Source of the DNA: Desulfonatronospira sp.
GTDB lineage: Bacteria; Desulfobacterota; Desulfovibrionia; Desulfovibrionales; Desulfonatronovibrionaceae
DNA: 16,130 nucleotides
Assembly: GCA_003563255.1 (NCBI GenBank)
Contig: PWSL01000154.1
Location: 1 to 16,130, forward strand
Direction of reading: 5' to 3'
The notes beneath the pieces are model-generated. The model did no database searches and was not told the DNA's origin. It saw nothing but the letters and a program-made list of their open reading frames with translations. Both the position numbers and the translations under genes were made by a program. The first letter of the stretch is position 1. Every line of letters begins with the position of its first letter. Of the stretch, positions 13,561 through 16,130 are shown in pieces.

Positions 13561-14430
13561 TCAATTAATCGTGGAATAATAAAATGAGATGTTCTGACGG
13601 TCAAGGGTGTTGCAAGCCTGCAAAAGATTACCTTTGTTGCGGAACAGTGCGCACAGGCTTGATCCGGAACCGCTCATTACACAACCGTTTGCTCCTGCCT
13701 GGAGCATTTGCAATTTTAGTTGGGCCAGTTGTGGATATTCAACAAAAATAGTTTGTTCAAAACAGTTGCTGAGAATCAACCGCTCAAAACCGGTTTCTTT
13801 ATAACTTGTAGGTCCGGTTGTCAATACTGGCTTGGTCAAGGCAGAACTGCTTTTTGCGTACCGGTCATGTGTCATGTACGCCCAGGCAGTGTCAATTATT
13901 AATCCAGGACAGACAACAAGTACATGCAGGCCTTGGAGGTTCAGGTTTATCGGCTGGATGATTTCCCCCTTTCCACTGACACGTGCTGGAATGTTGGAGA
14001 CAAAAAAGGGTACATCGGCCCCTGTTTTTGCAGCCAGATCCATGAGGTGTTTTATTTGAAGTGCCCTGGATTTATTAAGGGAGTTTAGAAAAAGCAAGAA
14101 AGCGGCAGCGTTGGCACTGCCGCCTCCTAGACCTGAACCCACCGGCACTTTTTTGTTCAAATATATCTTCAGCCCAGGTTTAAAACCACTGGCTGAGGTA
14201 AAAAGGTTGTAAGCGCGAAACAATATATTGCTGCTGGTTTCCAGGCTTTTGGGGCAGGAGCGCAGAGTCAGGCCGGGGCTGGAGTCAATAGCTATGTTCA
14301 TCTGGTCCCGGGGCCAGCTCAGTGGATAAAAAATTGACTCCAGATTGTGATAACCATCCGGCCGTATGTCAAGTATTCTCAGGTAAAGGTTGATTTTGCA
14401 GCCGGATGCTAAGCTGAAGGTCTTGCTCAT
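13561..14430 (-). CDS. ispE: 4-diphosphocytidyl-2-C-methyl-D-erythritol kinase
   Basis: GHMP-family kinase that phosphorylates CDP-methylerythritol in the non-mevalonate (MEP) isoprenoid pathway; cytosolic, 289 residues, normal length. Key features: CKINLYLRIL with Lys12 and PDGYHNLES (24-32), the ATP loop PVGSGLGGGSANAA (96-109), catalytic Asp139 in TGADVPFF, and the late GHMP motif MSGSGSSLCALF. The start has no visible ribosome binding site: the ATG comes directly after CTATATTTTT, the T-tract of the terminator that follows htrA. A leaderless or short-leader message, or low translation, is possible. The stop codon is one base from the tRNA-Gln gene. Confidence 0.95.
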   Translation of the reverse strand: MSKTFSLASGCKINLYLRILDIRPDGYHNLESIFYPLSWPRDQMNIAIDSSPGLTLRSCPKSLETSSNILFRAYNLFTSASGFKPGLKIYLNKKVPVGSGLGGGSANAAAFLLFLNSLNKSRALQIKHLMDLAAKTGADVPFFVSNIPARVSGKGEIIQPINLNLQGLHVLVVCPGLIIDTAWAYMTHDRYAKSSSALTKPVLTTGPTSYKETGFERLILSNCFEQTIFVEYPQLAQLKLQMLQAGANGCVMSGSGSSLCALFRNKGNLLQACNTLDRQNISFYYSTIN

Positions 14431-14483
14431 AAAAATATAGAAAAGGCGGCATTACTGAGGCAATGCCGCTGTAATACCGCCTT
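14431..14483 (-). terminator. Intrinsic terminator of htrA, ending at the ispE start codon
   Basis: On the minus strand AAGGCGGTATTAC (14471-14483) pairs with GTAATGCCGCCTT (14443-14455) through 13 pairs including one G-U, with a 15-base loop. It is followed by TTCTATATTTTT. It lies 19 bases after the htrA stop. Its T-tract touches the ispE ATG, so it also forms the whole ispE leader in any read-through transcript. Confidence 0.8.
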
Positions 14484-14501
14484 GTTGTTAACTTTTACAG
14501 G

Positions 14502-15920
14502 TTAATCCCTGATGGGGATAGTCCTGAAGATATTCTGACCCTGCCTGTTTACGAGAAGCATCATGACCTGTTTGGGCCTGGCGTCTTCTTCCAGAATCCT
14601 GAAGAAGTCATCGATGCTGTCAACCCGCTTGCCGTTGGCCTGCAGAATCAGGTCGCCGGGGGCGATATCCGCGCGGTGAGCCGGAGATCTGAGCTCTACC
14701 TCAGTGACAAGCAGCCCCTGTGGCTCACGAAGCCCCAGTTGCTCAGCCTCTTCCTGGGTAGGTGAGCGTAGAGACAGGCCGAGGTCAGCCTTCTCGCTTT
14801 CCGGTTCAGGCCCTGGACGCTCTTCTAAGCGAGCCAGGTCTCTTTCACCCAGGGTTATAGTAACTTCTTTCTTAGTTCCTTCTCGCCAGAAGCCTACGGT
14901 GGCTTCGGAGCCTGGAGAAAGCTGACCGATTTTCCTTGTGAGGTCGGACGAATCCTCAACAGGTTCACCGTTCAGCTGCACTATAACGTCCCCGGCCTGC
15001 ATCCCTGCTTTTTCGGCGGGATCACCCGGCGTTACCCCGGCAACCAGAGCTCCCCTGGCTTCTTCCAGTTCCAGGGCACTGGCAATATCCTGGTCGACGT
15101 TCTGGATGGTTACCCCCAGCCAGCCCCGGCTGACCTTCTGGTCGGTCTTGAGCTGATGTATGATGTTTTCAGCCATGGTACTTGGAATGGCAAATCCGAT
15201 TCCCTGACCCGCAGCCACAATGGCGGTATTAATTCCTATCACCTCGCCCTGGAGGTTTAAAAGAGGTCCGCCGCTGTTCCCTGGATTGATGGAGGCATCA
15301 GTCTGGATGAAATTATCATAAGGCCCGGCACCGATTACCCGTCCCTTGGCGCTGATAATGCCGGCGGTAACCGTGTGGTTGAGGCCGAAGGGATTTCCTA
15401 TAGCCACCACCCACTGCCCTACCTTCATATCATCTGAGTTGCCGAACTGCAGAGTAGGCAGGTCAATGTCAGTATCCAGTTTTATAAGAGCCAGGTCTGT
15501 TTCGGGATCTGTGCCCACCATCCGGGCGTCAAAGGTCTTTTCTTCATCATCCAGACTGAATGTGGCCTTGATCTGGTCAGCACCTTCAACTACATGGTTG
15601 TTGGTGACAACATATCCGTCCTCAGAAATTATAAAACCTGATCCAAGTGATCGCTGTTCTCTGGGTTGGCGGTCCCGTTCTCCGAAAAAACGCTCAAACT
15701 GGTCAAAAAATTCTTCAAAGGGGTGTCCACGGTCTCCGAATCCCCGGAAAAAATCGCCCATGTCAGGTCGCTCAACTTTTTTGACCGTGCTGATATTGAC
15801 TACGGCTGGACCTGCTTTTTCAGCCAGATCCGAAAACTCGGGCAGAGAAGCACCAGCTAAGCCGCCTGACCATAAAAAAATTAGGATCAACAATAGGACA
15901 GATCTGATATATAAGCGCAT
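14502..15920 (-). CDS. Periplasmic serine endoprotease, HtrA/DegP/DegQ family, two PDZ domains
   Basis: Exported trypsin-like protease and chaperone for misfolded envelope proteins; 472 residues, normal for DegP/DegQ. It has a signal peptide (about 1-24, hydrophobic LLLILIFLWSGGLAGA), then a Phe-, Arg- and Asp-rich segment (about 53-85) corresponding to the LA-loop region. The protease domain follows, with triad His109 (TNNHVVEG), Asp142 (TDLALIKLD) and Ser216 (NPGNSGGPLL). PDZ1 spans about 265-357 and PDZ2 about 378-468. The start is supported by GGAGG just before the ATG. It forms its own transcription unit, closed by a strong terminator. DegP and DegQ cannot be told apart from the sequence alone. 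Confidence 0.95.
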   Translation of the reverse strand: MRLYIRSVLLLILIFLWSGGLAGASLPEFSDLAEKAGPAVVNISTVKKVERPDMGDFFRGFGDRGHPFEEFFDQFERFFGERDRQPREQRSLGSGFIISEDGYVVTNNHVVEGADQIKATFSLDDEEKTFDARMVGTDPETDLALIKLDTDIDLPTLQFGNSDDMKVGQWVVAIGNPFGLNHTVTAGIISAKGRVIGAGPYDNFIQTDASINPGNSGGPLLNLQGEVIGINTAIVAAGQGIGFAIPSTMAENIIHQLKTDQKVSRGWLGVTIQNVDQDIASALELEEARGALVAGVTPGDPAEKAGMQAGDVIVQLNGEPVEDSSDLTRKIGQLSPGSEATVGFWREGTKKEVTITLGERDLARLEERPGPEPESEKADLGLSLRSPTQEEAEQLGLREPQGLLVTEVELRSPAHRADIAPGDLILQANGKRVDSIDDFFRILEEDARPKQVMMLLVNRQGQNIFRTIPIRD

Positions 15921-15985
15921 TGTTCCTCCAGAAAATGGTTTTTATAGTTGTTGAGAAGGGGTGAATGCCCAGGAATCGGATTTTG

Positions 15986-16122
15986 TGTATCAGTTTAGCG
16001 CTTTCCTTCTAACACTACAGCGAAACTTATTGATTGACCTCCGGGGACTGGCTCTCCCCGCACTTATTTTTAAAACCTGTCAAACTTCCTTCAGAAAAAT
16101 AAGTGCGGGGGTGCCTGTCCCC
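15986..16122. repeat. Composite palindromic repeat upstream of htrA with a 16-bp perfect stem
   Basis: It starts with the motif GTATCAGTTTAGCGCTTTCC (from 15988), then ACACTACAGCGAAACTTAT. A large hairpin follows: CCCCGCACTTATTTTT (16056-16071) pairs perfectly with 16095-16110, and GGGGAC (16043-16048) pairs with GTCCCC (16117-16122) outside it. The copy may continue beyond the window edge. It lies about 65 bases upstream of the htrA start codon, probably near its promoter. Confidence 0.65.
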
Positions 16123-16130
16123 AATTTCGA

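Noticed and set aside
1..16130. Novel defence, toxin-antitoxin or phage system
   Set aside because: All thirteen protein genes belong to well-known housekeeping or envelope families; no unexplained coding space remains, only repeats.

Overview
The window is a block of housekeeping genes from what looks like a deltaproteobacterial sulfate reducer of the Desulfovibrionales type. This is an inference. It rests on the gene set ispE, tRNA-Gln, prs, rplY (Ctc type), pth, carD and rho in one orientation, which I recall from Desulfovibrio-like genomes, next to yajC-secD-secF and a stand-alone two-gene SufC/SufB pair. No phage, plasmid, transposase or CRISPR genes were seen, and I found no convincing new multi-gene system.

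Layout. Bases 92-2019 on the plus strand carry a two-gene iron-sulfur scaffold operon (SufC-like ATPase and one SufB/D-like protein). It ends in a hairpin and faces everything else. All other genes are on the minus strand. In the order they are transcribed, from the right edge leftwards: a two-PDZ HtrA/DegP protease; ispE; tRNA-Gln(TTG); prs; rplY; pth; carD; a gene-free stretch of about 1 kb; rho; an M48 metalloprotease with a TPR tail (BepA-like); yajC; secD; secF. The genes cover isoprenoid and PRPP synthesis, translation quality control, transcription control and termination (CarD, Rho), and protein export with envelope quality control (YajC-SecD-SecF, HtrA, M48 protease).

The intergenic DNA is the unusual part. 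The gaps prs-rplY, rplY-pth, pth-carD, carD-rho, M48-yajC and upstream of htrA are long for this kind of cluster, and all except possibly prs-rplY are filled by small palindromic repeats. At least three related types are visible: (i) elements ending in a motif like GTATCTGTTTAGCGCTTTGC; (ii) elements ending in CGTAACCATTCAG and its inverse; (iii) REP/BIME-like sequences of the ATACCG-CGGTAT hairpin type. Several contain the GGGGACTGTCCCC palindrome or CCCCGCACTTAT arms. Two element ends sit on the stop codons of neighbouring genes (pth and rplY). They look like non-autonomous mobile repeats (MITE or REP class) that have inserted into the gaps without breaking a gene.

Other points of note: SecF appears to have two extra membrane helices between its usual second and third; the ispE start codon lies directly after the T-tract of an intrinsic terminator; and a 16-bp near-palindrome lies just ahead of the SufC-like gene.
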